Of a stretch of 64,000 nt of DNA, positions 8,623 to 17,265 are shown piece after piece. The stretch covers positions 1 to 64,000 of the forward strand of contig JACRAT010000005.1 in the NCBI GenBank assembly GCA_016234685.1, read 5' to 3'. The notes under the pieces were generated by a model. It was not told the DNA's origin, ran no database searches, and was given only the letters and a program-made list of their open reading frames with translations. The stretch is from Nitrosomonadales bacterium (GTDB lineage: Bacteria; Pseudomonadota; Gammaproteobacteria; Burkholderiales; Gallionellaceae). Each line of letters opens with the position of its first letter. The stretch's first letter is position 1. A program made the translations under genes and the position numbers.

Positions 8623-9036
8623 ATGACGGTGAAGATCGCTTTCGCCACCAGCGACCGGCGCGCGGTGGATCAGCATTTCGGTGCGGCGGAGTCCTTTGCC
8701 ATCTATGAACTTGGCGCGGATAGCGTGCGCCTGATCGAAGTGGTCGAGTTCATGGAGACGGCGATGGACGGTCACGAGGGCAAGCTGGCGGCCAAGGTGG
8801 CGCTGCTGGTCGATTGCGCGGCGGTGTATTGCAACGCGGCAGGTGCGTCCGCCATCCAGCAGTTGCTGGCCAAGGGTATCCAGCCGATGCGGGTGGACGA
8901 AGGTTCGCTGATCGACGGTTTGTTGAGCGGCTTGCAAGCCAATCTGGCGAACGATCCGCCGCTGTGGCTGGCGAAACATCTCAAGAAGCAGTCCGCCGCG
9001 AGCCGCTTCGCAGACGACGAGGAGTGGCAGGAATGA
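8623..9036 (+). CDS. nifX: nitrogen fixation protein NifX
   Basis: This gene encodes 137 residues of the NifX/NifY/dinitrogenase iron-molybdenum cofactor-binding family. NifX binds NifB-co and FeMo-co precursors and hands them to the NifEN scaffold. The family pattern is visible from the start: MTVKIAFATSDRRAVDQHFG, then the YELG...VEFMET strand and the CAAVYCNAAGASAIQQL block. The ATG at 8623 follows GAAGGAGCGG and lies 10 bp after the nifN stop. Its stop overlaps the next start (ATGA), so the two are translationally coupled. Confidence 0.92.
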   Translation: MTVKIAFATSDRRAVDQHFGAAESFAIYELGADSVRLIEVVEFMETAMDGHEGKLAAKVALLVDCAAVYCNAAGASAIQQLLAKGIQPMRVDEGSLIDGLLSGLQANLANDPPLWLAKHLKKQSAASRFADDEEWQE

Positions 9037-9461
9037 TAGAGACCTCCGCCCGTGTGGTGTCCGCCGACAAGGGCACGATATTGATCCAGCCGACCAGCCA
9101 ATCCGGCTGTGGTGGCTGCCAGTCGCGCAGCGTGTGCGGTGTGTCCGGCTTGGGAAAATATTTCTCCGGCAACCGCCAGCCCATCGCGGTGCAGTGCGAC
9201 AGCAGCGTGCAGTCCGGCGATGAATTGCAGCTCATCCTGAACGAAGCCGACCTGCTCAAGGCTGGGCTGCTGGCCTACCTGCTGCCTTGCGTTACCACTT
9301 TGATCGGCGCGGGTCTGGCCTCGGGCTGGGGGAATGTCGCAGCGGTGGTCGGGGCGGTGGCGGGCTTCGGTGCAGGCTTCGGATTGGCGCGGGTGTCGGG
9401 TTGGGTGCCGAGGATGGAAGCGCGCAAGGTGTCTGTCCCTCGCGGCAGTTCCCCCCTTTGA
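9033..9461 (+). CDS. RseC/MucC-like membrane protein (SoxR-reducing system RseC family)
   Basis: This gene encodes 142 residues. The N-terminal part has the RseC pattern ETSARVVS...CGGCQSRSVCG with three closely spaced cysteines (CGGCQSRSVC), probably a metal or Fe-S site. Two membrane helices follow (about 78-95 and 100-120). RseC-family proteins occur with Rnf-type electron transport. A copy inside a nif operon suggests a role in electron delivery to nitrogenase, which is inference. The start overlaps the nifX stop. The last residues (RGSSPL) and the stop codon come from the repeat at 9449. Confidence 0.8.
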   Translation: MIETSARVVSADKGTILIQPTSQSGCGGCQSRSVCGVSGLGKYFSGNRQPIAVQCDSSVQSGDELQLILNEADLLKAGLLAYLLPCVTTLIGAGLASGWGNVAAVVGAVAGFGAGFGLARVSGWVPRMEARKVSVPRGSSPL

Positions 9462-9547
9462 AAAAGGGGGGTTAGGGGGATTTAAGGCAGCAGGCAAATC
9501 CGCCGTTCGCAAAATCCCCCTCTATCCCCCTTTGTTAAAGGGGGACG
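9449..9547. repeat. C/G-run inverted repeat pair in the nif operon
   Basis: The left unit CCCCCCTTTGAAAAAGGGGGG (9451-9471) is a hairpin, followed by TTAGGGGGATTT. A second unit lies at 9512-9546 (AAAATCCCCCTCTATCCCCC then a TTTGTTAAAGGGGG hairpin). The two face each other across about 25 bp, as in a small MITE. The unit supplies the stop codon of the RseC-like gene. Confidence 0.7.
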
Positions 9548-9593
9548 CAGTCAGGCGGTGTGCGGTACCAAACGGATTATTTGAGTGATTTTG

Positions 9594-9612
9594 TAGGGTG
9601 CGCTCGCGCACC
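9594..9612. repeat. small palindrome TAGGGTGCG/CGCACC
   Basis: TAGGGTGCGCTCGCGCACC is a member of the short palindrome family also present at 11351-11372, 39944-39971 and (with a longer spacer) 63798-63881. Confidence 0.55.
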
Positions 9613-9648
9613 AGTGTATTGGGCTTTATTCAAACAAGGAGTGACACC

Positions 9649-10110
9649 ATGAACCAAGCAGTTGAGCAAGACCCGTTATTGAGCACCGATTTCATCAAAG
9701 AGATGGTCAAGCAGATGCGTGCGATGGATAGCTACGGCACATATGACGGCTGGCCGGTAGAGCGCATCCTCGCACCTTACGTGCTGACCAAGGAACAGCG
9801 CCGTGCCATCCCCGTGATCGGCGACCCGGACGAAGTGCTGCTGGCGCGCATCAAGGCGTTCTACAACGCCATCTCCTGTCTGGTGGAGAAAGAGTGCGGC
9901 CAGATGGCTGTGCCTATCATCAACATCACCCACGAAGGTTTTGGCCGCGTGATGATCACAGTCGGCAAGCTGGTGGTACTGGATCGCACCCTGCGCGACG
10001 TGCATCGCTACGGCTACGAGAGCTTGTCGAAGATGAAGGACGAGGCCGACAAATATCTGTCGGTGGCGCTGGGCTTGGTCGGCAAGTATCCAGAGGTGGC
10101 GGGACTTTAG
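9649..10110 (+). CDS. NifX-associated nitrogen fixation protein (DUF269)
   Basis: This gene encodes 153 residues of the NifX-associated family (DUF269/PF03270), found almost only in nif clusters between nifX and the small DUF683 gene. Typical blocks are FIKEMVKQMRAMDSYGTYDGW, AIPVIGDPDEVLLARIKAFYNA and HEGFGRVMITVGKLVVLDRTLRDVHRYG. Its biochemical role is unknown; the genomic link to FeMo-co synthesis is strong. The ATG at 9649 follows AAGGAGTGACACC. The gene lies about 190 bp after the RseC-like gene, the gap being filled with repeats. Confidence 0.9.
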   Translation: MNQAVEQDPLLSTDFIKEMVKQMRAMDSYGTYDGWPVERILAPYVLTKEQRRAIPVIGDPDEVLLARIKAFYNAISCLVEKECGQMAVPIINITHEGFGRVMITVGKLVVLDRTLRDVHRYGYESLSKMKDEADKYLSVALGLVGKYPEVAGL

Positions 10111-10120
10111 GGCGTAGTGG

Positions 10121-10152
10121 CTAGTCGTTAGTTAAGGCAACTAGCGACTAAC
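10121..10152. repeat. inverted repeat between DUF269 and DUF683 genes
   Basis: CTAGTCGTTAGTT (10121-10133) and AACTAGCGACTAAC (10139-10152) are complementary apart from small mismatches. They form a hairpin just upstream of the next gene. Confidence 0.55.
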
Positions 10153-10179
10153 GTCCCCAACTGACAACTGAGGCAAACC

Positions 10180-10392
10180 ATGACCGAAGAAGAACTGAAG
10201 GCCCTAGATAAGGAAGTGAAGAAGTTGAAGCGCATCTCCAGCGAGTGGGCATCGCAACTGCACGACCTGGTCGAGGACAAATTACCTGCCGGCTATGAAC
10301 AGATACCCGGCATCGCACAATCCACTTACGACGCGTGTCAGGCATGGGCCGAGGCGAGCGCGCGTCTGGCAGCGGCACAGAAAGGAGACTGA
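10180..10392 (+). CDS. NifX-associated small helical protein (DUF683, CCE_0567-type)
   Basis: This gene encodes 70 residues, predicted to be a helical hairpin. The pattern EEELKALDKEVKKLKRISSE...LHDLVEDKLPAGYEQIPGIAQ is characteristic of the DUF683 family (Rop-like fold, metal-binding in the characterised CCE_0567). It is nearly always adjacent to the DUF269 gene in nif operons. The ATG at 10180 follows CTGAGGCAAACC. It is spaced one base from the next ATG and is clearly cotranscribed. Confidence 0.88.
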   Translation: MTEEELKALDKEVKKLKRISSEWASQLHDLVEDKLPAGYEQIPGIAQSTYDACQAWAEASARLAAAQKGD

Positions 10393-10393
10393 C

Positions 10394-10684
10394 ATGAGCA
10401 ACATCACCGGCATCACCCGAGGCGGCACGCCTTACGAACCCACTTTCGTCACCGACTTGAACGCGGCCAACTGCATCGGCTGCGGGCGCTGTTTCAAGGT
10501 CTGCCCGCGCAATGTGTTCGATCTGGTCGAGCGTGGCGAAGACGATGAGGGCTATGACGAGGACGAAGACAACGCGATGGTGATGACGCTGGCGAATGCA
10601 CTGGACTGCATCGGCTGCGGCTCCTGCGCGCGCGTCTGCCCCAAGCAGTGCCACACCCATCAACCCTTGCCAGCCGGAGCTTGA
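10394..10684 (+). CDS. fdxB: nif-specific ferredoxin III (2[4Fe-4S])
   Basis: This gene encodes 96 residues. Two clusters are ligated by C27-x2-C30-x2-C33-x3-CP (NCIGCGRCFKVCP) and C72-x2-C75-x2-C78-x3-CP (DCIGCGSCARVCP). The acidic insert between them (EDDEGYDEDEDN) is typical of FdxB, the ferredoxin III of nif clusters. It is a candidate electron donor for FeMo-co biosynthesis or nitrogenase. The ATG at 10394 follows AAAGGAGACTGAC. The next gene begins one base after its stop. Confidence 0.92.
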   Translation: MSNITGITRGGTPYEPTFVTDLNAANCIGCGRCFKVCPRNVFDLVERGEDDEGYDEDEDNAMVMTLANALDCIGCGSCARVCPKQCHTHQPLPAGA

Positions 10685-10685
10685 T

Positions 10686-11009
10686 ATGCCGAGACCAGCC
10701 CGACACGTTTTCGTCTGCTCACAAGCCCGGCCTGCCGGGCATCCGCGTGGCTCGTGTGGCGAGCGCGGTTGCCGTGCCGTGGTGGACGAGTTCACCAAAC
10801 AGTGGCAACAGCGCCAGTTGTTCACCCAAGTCGCGGTCACCCCGACCGGCTGTCTCGGCCCGTGCGGCATGGGGCCCAGCGTGCTGGTCTACCCGGAAGG
10901 CGTGATGTACGGCAATGTCACGGTGGCGGATGTGAGCGAGATCTTCGAAGAACATCTGCTGGGCGGCAAGCCGGTCGAGCGGCTGATCGTACCGGCCAGC
11001 GTGTGGTAG
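10686..11009 (+). CDS. thioredoxin-like [2Fe-2S] ferredoxin
   Basis: This gene encodes 107 residues. The N-terminal RHVFVCSQARPAGHPRGSCGERG and the later GCLGPCGMGPSVLVYPEGVMY give the four-cysteine pattern of thioredoxin-fold [2Fe-2S] ferredoxins, the type found in the nif cluster of Azotobacter. The expected C-x12-C and C-x3-C spacings are present. A role as a nitrogen-fixation electron carrier is inferred from the operon. The start at 10686 overlaps no other gene and lies one base after the fdxB stop. Confidence 0.88.
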   Translation: MPRPARHVFVCSQARPAGHPRGSCGERGCRAVVDEFTKQWQQRQLFTQVAVTPTGCLGPCGMGPSVLVYPEGVMYGNVTVADVSEIFEEHLLGGKPVERLIVPASVW

Positions 11010-11011
11010 CC

Positions 11012-11353
11012 ATGCTGCCGCCTGAGTTAATGACGCAGGCGGAGCGCATTGTCCTCGCCATGCAGCAGGAGGCGGCGCGTTACACCAGCGCAGCGAAGAT
11101 AGAGCTCGCTGCCGTGCAGTTCGTCTGCGTCACCGATCCTGTCAACCAGCAGCCGGGCTATGAAGGTATCTGGCGCAACGAGCGGGCCGCGCGCTGCGGC
11201 AGTTTTAACCTCAACAGCGACGGCAGTTTCTACGCCGAGTTCGATTTGTTCTGCCCGCACCCGCACGATGTACGCTGGTTCGTCGAGATGGTCACGGCTT
11301 GGGGGCGGGGAGAGTCGCTGCGCTGCGAAACGACGTTGATCCCCAGTTTGTAG
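11012..11353 (+). CDS. hypothetical protein of the nif operon
   Basis: This gene encodes 113 residues and no family is recognised. It starts two bases after the ferredoxin stop, so it belongs to the nif operon. The sequence is a small soluble alpha/beta type, with a helix about 5-25 and strands AAVQFVCVTDP, GSFNLNSDGSFYAEFDLFCP and RCETTLIPSL. It contains cysteines at CVTD, RCGSF, LFCPHPHD and RCETT. The CPHPHDVRW stretch could be metal-binding. Its stop codon (11351-11353) lies in the small palindrome that follows. Confidence 0.7.
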   Translation: MLPPELMTQAERIVLAMQQEAARYTSAAKIELAAVQFVCVTDPVNQQPGYEGIWRNERAARCGSFNLNSDGSFYAEFDLFCPHPHDVRWFVEMVTAWGRGESLRCETTLIPSL

Positions 11354-11372
11354 GGTGCGCAAGCGCACCTTA
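11351..11372. repeat. small palindrome TAGGGTGCGC/GCGCACC
   Basis: TAGGGTGCGC-AA-GCGCACCTTA is a short hairpin of the same family as 9594-9612 and 39944-39971. It supplies the stop codon of the upstream gene. Confidence 0.6.
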
Positions 11373-11396
11373 CGATGTCACTAAAGGAGTACGAAA

Positions 11397-11669
11397 ATGA
11401 GCAGATTCCAGATGGGCGACATGGTGTTCGCAGCAGTTGATCTTTACAACGAAGCGCTGGATGAGGGCGGTGCGAGCGCCATTCCCGACCTCGCTCCAGA
11501 CGAGTTGCTGGCAGCGCAAGGCACGCGCGGCGTGGTGGTCAATGTCGGTCACGCCCAAGAGTCGCCACGGGAAGAGATCTATCTGGTGCGCTTCGAGTTG
11601 GATGCGGAAGGCATGCTGAGTGAGCCGATAGGCTGCTTGGTGGAGGAGTTGAGCGAGACGCGGGGCTGA
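11397..11669 (+). CDS. nifZ: nitrogen fixation protein NifZ
   Basis: This gene encodes 90 residues of the NifZ family. Diagnostic blocks are FQMGDMVFAAVDLYNE, GTRGVVVNVGHAQESP, EIYLVRFELDAEG and PIGCLVEEL. NifZ acts on nitrogenase MoFe protein maturation, helping form the P-clusters. The ATG at 11397 follows AAAGGAGTACGAAA, a strong ribosome-binding site. It is the last recognisable nif gene in this direction. Convergent genes begin after about 120 bp. Confidence 0.9.
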   Translation: MSRFQMGDMVFAAVDLYNEALDEGGASAIPDLAPDELLAAQGTRGVVVNVGHAQESPREEIYLVRFELDAEGMLSEPIGCLVEELSETRG

Positions 11670-11709
11670 GACTTCGCGCTATCGAGCGATAGGGAGTCGC
11701 TGATCTATT

Positions 11710-11748
11710 CCGTTCCTGGTGAGTCCCTCGATACCTCAGTGCGAACGG
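11710..11748. repeat. degenerate CCGTTCGTGGTGAG-type repeat
   Basis: CCGTTCCTGGTGAG... and ...CTCAGTGCGAACGG form a diverged copy of the palindromic unit seen at 25538, 45802 and 54510. It lies between the convergent ends of nifZ and the Anbu gene. Confidence 0.45.
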
Positions 11749-11790
11749 TTTGAGTAACTCAGCGTTTCCCTAGTCGAGTTTGATGCGCGC

Positions 11791-12519
11791 TCACTCCTCC
11801 CAAGGGAATCTGGGCAGGTTCTCCAGCGCTTGAACCAGCCCTTGATTCCACGATTCGGAAAGGTTCTTGGCGAAAGGGTCGTTCTCGGTCAGGGTCATGC
11901 GCTGGCCGAAATTCAGGCTGTCTTTCTGGTAGATCAGCAGGTCGATGGGCGGGCCGACGGTGAGGTTGCTGCGTACGGTGGAATTCATCGAGACTAGGGC
12001 GCAGCGGGCGGCGTGGGTGAGTGGCGTGCCGCGTTTGATGACGCGGTCGAGGATGGGTTTGCCGTATTTGACTTCGCCGATCTGCAGGAAAGGATGCTCG
12101 TCCGATTCATGGATGTAATTGCCTTGCGGGTAGATCAGCAGGGTCTCGGGACGGCCATTGCCGATCTGTCCACCGAAGATGAAGGTGGCCTCGAAGTTGG
12201 TGTTCGAGGTGTCGCGGGTGGTGTGTTGTTTTTGCACCCCGGCACTGATGCTGGCGATGTAGTCGGACGCGCCCAGCATGTTCGCCACGTTATGCAGGTT
12301 CACCGGCGCGGCGCTTTCGATGTCGCTCCACAGGCGTTTGACCACCGATTGCGTGGTGGCGAGATTGCCCGCCGACAGCAGAACGAAGGAGCGTTCACCC
12401 GGCCAGACGAAGGTGTGCATCTTCGAGTAGGTCGAGATGTTGTCGAAGCCTGCATTGGTGCGGGAGTCAGAGCAGAACACCAGCCCTTGCTGGGTGTTGA
12501 TGGCGATGCAGTAGGTCAT
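11791..12519 (-). CDS. Anbu-type proteasome-like protease
   Basis: This gene encodes 242 residues of the Ntn-hydrolase fold. MTYCIAINTQQGLVFCSDSRTNAGFDNISTYSKM is the N-terminal Anbu pattern, in which removal of Met1 exposes the catalytic Thr2 (known for the family). The longer frame from 12591 would bury that threonine, so the start at 12519 is chosen. Anbu is the ancestral beta-subunit homologue of the bacterial HslV/proteasome line. It usually travels with the alpha-E and ATP-grasp genes, as here. Its substrate is not established. It is the third gene of the operon starting at 15042. Confidence 0.9.
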   Translation of the reverse strand: MTYCIAINTQQGLVFCSDSRTNAGFDNISTYSKMHTFVWPGERSFVLLSAGNLATTQSVVKRLWSDIESAAPVNLHNVANMLGASDYIASISAGVQKQHTTRDTSNTNFEATFIFGGQIGNGRPETLLIYPQGNYIHESDEHPFLQIGEVKYGKPILDRVIKRGTPLTHAARCALVSMNSTVRSNLTVGPPIDLLIYQKDSLNFGQRMTLTENDPFAKNLSESWNQGLVQALENLPRFPWEE

Positions 12520-12577
12520 GTCGATACGCTGGGTGTAGAGACTGCGGTGGATGGATGACGAGACACTAGCACGCGCG

Positions 12578-13594
12578 TCATTGCTGGGCAAACTCGATTT
12601 CCGCCTGTGTGCTGGCGTGGACTGTCGCGCTGTCCTGATAGGCGTGGAAATACTGTTGCGTCAAGGCATTGTGGATCTCGCCCAGTTCGGCTTGCAGGTG
12701 GTCGAGGTATTCGTGCAGGGCCAGCGCATCCAGTTCGCTGGTGTGGTGCTGGGCGATCTTGTGGCGCAATTGGGCGGTGAGCTGTTGCAGTTGTTTCGAT
12801 TTGGGCAACAGCTTGGCGCAAGACTCTATCTCGCACAAACAATGTTCGACACTGCGCGGGAAGCGCATGTCGTGCAGCAGGAAGTCGATCACGTCGCGGC
12901 TGCATACGTGCATGGAGATCAGTTGCCGGTAGGTTTGGTAGGCGGAGAGCGAGTTCAGCGTACTCATCCAGATGCGTTCCATCAGCGCCTCATGCAGCAC
13001 GCCATCCTTGGGGAATTCCACTGCGGAATTGAGGTCGAGGATGCGCGTGGTCATGTCGGCGCGCTCCACGTTGCGCCCCAGTTTGATGATCTGATAGGCC
13101 GTGTCGTGCGCCATCGTGCCCGAGACCAGGCCGACGATGGCGTGGCGCTGTTCGATGATGTGATTCAGCACCATGTAGCGTTCGCGCCGACTGCGGCAAG
13201 CGCCAGCGGCGTTGTCGCGCACGTATAGATACAAGCTGTTGATGCGCTCCCACATCTCGGCGGGCAACATCTCGCGCAGGGTGCGGGTGTTCTCGCGGGC
13301 GTATTGCACGCAAGAGAAGATCGAGCTTGGGTTGCGGCTATCCTCGATGAGGAAGCGCATGATGGCTTCCTCCGAGGGAGGAGAGGGGCGATCCGTATCC
13401 GCCTCGACATAGAGTTGCTGAAATCGCTCGTCCAGCCCCGCCACCTCGATGAGGTTGGCCCAGCCGAAGGTCGCCCCCAGTGGCAGGTCGAGCAGCACAT
13501 GCGTGGTGCTGTTGATGAGCCGGGCGGTGTTCTCGGCGCGCTCCAGATAGCGCGCCATCCAGTAAAGATTCTCTGCTGCTCGGGCCAACATCAT
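12578..13594 (-). CDS. alpha-E domain protein (DUF403)
   Basis: This gene encodes 338 residues, all-helical, beginning MMLARAAENLYWMARYLERAENTARL, the DUF403/alpha-E signature. Other family blocks are CVQYARENTRTLREMLPAEMWE and the HAIVGLVSGTMAHDTAYQIIKLGRNVERADMTTRILDL stretch. Alpha-E proteins occur with circularly permuted ATP-grasp enzymes, Anbu and transglutaminases, and are proposed to take part in making or breaking an amide-linked peptide product. The start at 13594 overlaps the upstream stop (ATGA), so it is coupled to the ATP-grasp gene. An in-frame ATG at 13618 lies inside that gene and is less likely. Confidence 0.9.
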   Translation of the reverse strand: MMLARAAENLYWMARYLERAENTARLINSTTHVLLDLPLGATFGWANLIEVAGLDERFQQLYVEADTDRPSPPSEEAIMRFLIEDSRNPSSIFSCVQYARENTRTLREMLPAEMWERINSLYLYVRDNAAGACRSRRERYMVLNHIIEQRHAIVGLVSGTMAHDTAYQIIKLGRNVERADMTTRILDLNSAVEFPKDGVLHEALMERIWMSTLNSLSAYQTYRQLISMHVCSRDVIDFLLHDMRFPRSVEHCLCEIESCAKLLPKSKQLQQLTAQLRHKIAQHHTSELDALALHEYLDHLQAELGEIHNALTQQYFHAYQDSATVHASTQAEIEFAQQ

Positions 13595-15042
13595 TGTTCT
13601 CCATCCTCTACGATCCATGTGTCTTTGCTGCCGCCGCCCTGCGATGAGTTCACCACCAGCGAACCCTGCCTGAGCGCGACCCGCGTCAGTCCGCCGGTGG
13701 TGGCGTAGAACTGGTCGGATTGCAGCACGAAGGGACGCAGGTCGAGATGGCGCGGCGCGAGTCTGCCGTCGATCAGCGTCGGCGCGGTGGAGATGTCCAG
13801 CGTCGGTTGCGCCATGTAATTGCGCGGGTTGGCGCGGATCAGCGCGGCGAACTCGGCGCGCTCTTCGGGTGTGGCACGCGGGCCGATCAACATGCCGTAA
13901 CCGCCCGATTCGTTGGCTGGCTTGACCACCAGCTTGTCCAGATTGGCCAGCACGTAGTCGCGCTGCTCGTCAACCATGCACAGATAGCTGGGCACGTTGG
14001 CGAGGATGGGTTCTTCGTTCAGATAGTAACGGATGATCTGCGGCACGAAGGCATACACCACCTTGTCGTCTGCTACGCCCGCGCCCGGCGCGTTGGCGAT
14101 GCCCACCTTGCCGCTGCGCCATGCGCGCATCAGGCCGGGCACGCCCAGTTGCGAGTCGGGGTTGAACACCTCCGGGTCGAGGAAGGCATCGTCGATGCGC
14201 CGGTAGATCACGTCCACCTGCTGCAAGCCGTCTATGCTCTTCATGTAGACCACATCATCGCTGCCCACCAGCAAGTCCGAGCCTTCCACTAGGAACGCGC
14301 CCATCTGCTGCGCCAGATAGCTGTGCTCGAAATAGGCCGAATTGTAGATGCCGGGCGTCAGCACCGCGATCACCGGCTGCCCCTCGGTGCGCGGCGACAA
14401 CGCTGCCAGCGTCTGATAAAGCTGGGTCGGATAATCGTCCACCGGCAGGATGTTGGTGGTGCGGAACACCTCGGGGAAGATGCGCTTCATGATCTGCCGG
14501 TTCTCCAGCATGTAGGAGACACCGGACGGCACGCGCAGATTGTCTTCCAGCACATACACCGTGCCGTCGCGGTCGCGCACCAGGTCGGTGCCGCAGATGT
14601 GCGCCCACACGCCAAAGCGGGGCGTGATGCCGACACACTGCGGGCGGAAGTTGCCCGAGCCAGCCAACACCTCGGCGGGGAACACGCCGTCCTTGATGAT
14701 GCGCTGCTCGTTGTAGAGGTCGTTGATGAACAGGTTCAGCGCCGCCAGCCGCTGCTTCAAGCCTTTTTGTATCTGCTCCCACTCGCTGCGCGCCATCACG
14801 CGCGGGATCGGGTCGAACGGCCAGGCGCGGTCTATGTTGCCGGATTCGCTATAGATTGTGAACGTGATGCCCATCGCCATGATGGTCGCATCCACCGCCT
14901 GCCGCCGCGCGGCCAGCTCGTCGGGCGACAGCGTGTCGAGATAGTCGAACAAAGGCTGCGCCGCCGCGCGCGGCAACAAATCCGGCTGCAATAATTCGTC
15001 GTAGGCAGTGTTGGCGAGATATTCGGATGAAGCGAGTTCCAT
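13591..15042 (-). CDS. circularly permuted type-2 ATP-grasp protein (DUF404/DUF407)
   Basis: This gene encodes 483 residues, the usual length. Family blocks include GITFTIYSESGNIDRAWPFDPIPRV, FINDLYNEQRIIKDGVFP, VYVLEDNLRVPSGVSYMLENR and LDKLVVKPANESGGYGMLIGP, the last carrying the permuted ATP-grasp lysine and glycine loop. ATP-grasp enzymes ligate carboxylates to amines. The substrate here is unknown. It heads a three-gene operon (this gene, alpha-E, Anbu). A near-perfect sigma-54 promoter lies 35 bp upstream of its ATG, which is unexpected for this module and suggests control by nitrogen status. Confidence 0.9.
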   Translation of the reverse strand: MELASSEYLANTAYDELLQPDLLPRAAAQPLFDYLDTLSPDELAARRQAVDATIMAMGITFTIYSESGNIDRAWPFDPIPRVMARSEWEQIQKGLKQRLAALNLFINDLYNEQRIIKDGVFPAEVLAGSGNFRPQCVGITPRFGVWAHICGTDLVRDRDGTVYVLEDNLRVPSGVSYMLENRQIMKRIFPEVFRTTNILPVDDYPTQLYQTLAALSPRTEGQPVIAVLTPGIYNSAYFEHSYLAQQMGAFLVEGSDLLVGSDDVVYMKSIDGLQQVDVIYRRIDDAFLDPEVFNPDSQLGVPGLMRAWRSGKVGIANAPGAGVADDKVVYAFVPQIIRYYLNEEPILANVPSYLCMVDEQRDYVLANLDKLVVKPANESGGYGMLIGPRATPEERAEFAALIRANPRNYMAQPTLDISTAPTLIDGRLAPRHLDLRPFVLQSDQFYATTGGLTRVALRQGSLVVNSSQGGGSKDTWIVEDGEQ

Positions 15043-15076
15043 GGCGGTGTTCTGTAGTTTTTCCTACAAAACACCA

Positions 15077-15092
15077 AGCGATAAGCGTGCCA
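15077..15092 (-). promoter_or_regulatory. sigma-54 promoter of the ATP-grasp/alpha-E/Anbu operon
   Basis: Read on the minus strand, TGGCACG-CTTA-TCGCT has a perfect -24 element, correct spacing and a single mismatch in the -12 element (TCGC for TTGC). It ends 34 bp before the ATG at 15042, the same geometry as the nif promoters in this window. No TGT-N10-ACA was seen in the 150 bp upstream. Confidence 0.65.
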
Positions 15093-15098
15093 GTGGGT

Positions 15099-15860
15099 TC
15101 AGGCGGTCTTGGTCAGCCAGTCCAGACAGATGCCTGCTGCGGCCAAGCCCATCGTCGCGGTGACCGTCACCGACGAGCCGTAGCCCGCGCAGTTGAGGCC
15201 ACCGCTGACGCAGGTGGTGCTTTTGACCGAGGGCTCTTCCAGATACACGCACAGCACGCCGAACTTGCCGTTCTTGCGCGGAAGCAGTTTGTGCTCTTTG
15301 CGCAGCATCCCGCGTATGCGCGCCAGCAGCGCATCCTGCGTGGTGTGTCCGATGTCGGCCTGACGCAGCTTGAGCGGATCGTGTTTGCCCCCCGCCGCGC
15401 CGCACACCACCAGCCGCATCTTGTTCCAGTGGGCGTGGGCGATCAGCGCGGCTTTGACGCGGGCGTTGTCGCAAGCGTCGATGACGACATCGTAGCCACC
15501 GGCGGGGATCAGTTGCTTGAGATTCTCCAGCGTCAGGAAATCTTCGATGGCGCTCACTTGGCAGTCCGGGTTGATGTCGCGGATGCGCGCCTGCAAGGCC
15601 AGCACCTTGGCTTGCCCATAAGTGCTGCTCAGCGCCTGTATCTGGCGATTGACGTTGGACAGCGCGATCTGGTCGAAGTCGATCAGGGTGAGCTGGCCGA
15701 TGCCGCTACGCGCCAAGGCTTCGACTGCCCAAGAGCCGACACCGCCCACGCCGACCACGGCCACCCGCGCACCATGCAGCGCAAGCCGCGCGCCGTCTCC
15801 ATACAGGCGATCCAGTCCGCCAAAGCGCCGCCCGTGGTCATCGTCTAGACTGTTGGTCAT
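15099..15860 (-). CDS. tcdA: tRNA threonylcarbamoyladenosine dehydratase (TcdA/CsdL)
   Basis: This gene encodes 253 residues of the E1-like ThiF/MoeB superfamily. The N-terminal RFGGLDRLYGDGARLALHGA and the nucleotide-binding loop VAVVGVGGVGSWAVEALARSGIG are diagnostic. They are followed by DFDQIALSNVNRQIQAL and the CVSGGLNCAGYGSSVTVTATMG C-terminal block. TcdA uses ATP to cyclise t6A37 in tRNAs to ct6A. The ATG at 15860 is the only reasonable start. It is separated from the ATP-grasp operon by a sigma-54 promoter and is probably an independent unit. Confidence 0.9.
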   Translation of the reverse strand: MTNSLDDDHGRRFGGLDRLYGDGARLALHGARVAVVGVGGVGSWAVEALARSGIGQLTLIDFDQIALSNVNRQIQALSSTYGQAKVLALQARIRDINPDCQVSAIEDFLTLENLKQLIPAGGYDVVIDACDNARVKAALIAHAHWNKMRLVVCGAAGGKHDPLKLRQADIGHTTQDALLARIRGMLRKEHKLLPRKNGKFGVLCVYLEEPSVKSTTCVSGGLNCAGYGSSVTVTATMGLAAAGICLDWLTKTA

Positions 15861-15994
15861 TCGTATCGAGATCCCGCGAAGTTAGAGCGTGTTAACGCGC
15901 TCTAAGAAGCGACTGACGCTCAGCGAGCGACTCCGCCAAACTCAGTCTGGGCGCGCATTCTAGCGTGAATCGAGGCGCGACTCCTCGGCTTCCC

Positions 15995-17207
<1,213 letters not shown>

Positions 17208-17247
17208 GATGCACCTTGTCGTGGTTGGTAGAAGATGCCGCACTAGC

Positions 17248-17263
17248 AGCAATATCCATACCA
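17248..17263 (-). promoter_or_regulatory. sigma-54 promoter
   Basis: On the minus strand TGGTATG-GATA-TTGCT fits the degenerate consensus TGGYRYR-N4-TTGCW fully, with correct spacing. It lies 41 bp upstream of the ATG at 17207 and overlaps the end of the nickel permease gene by no more than the intergenic bases. No perfect TGT-N10-ACA was seen within 100 bp upstream. Confidence 0.65.
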
Positions 17264-17265
17264 CG

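Noticed and set aside
13720-14994. Plus-strand frames opposite the ATP-grasp gene
   Set aside because: His/Arg/Gly-rich shadows of the real minus-strand gene; no ribosome-binding site.
15886-15905. Palindrome AGAGCGTGTTAACGCGCTCT between the flavodoxin and tcdA
   Set aside because: No T-run and no second copy to define an operator; could be chance or a minor repeat.
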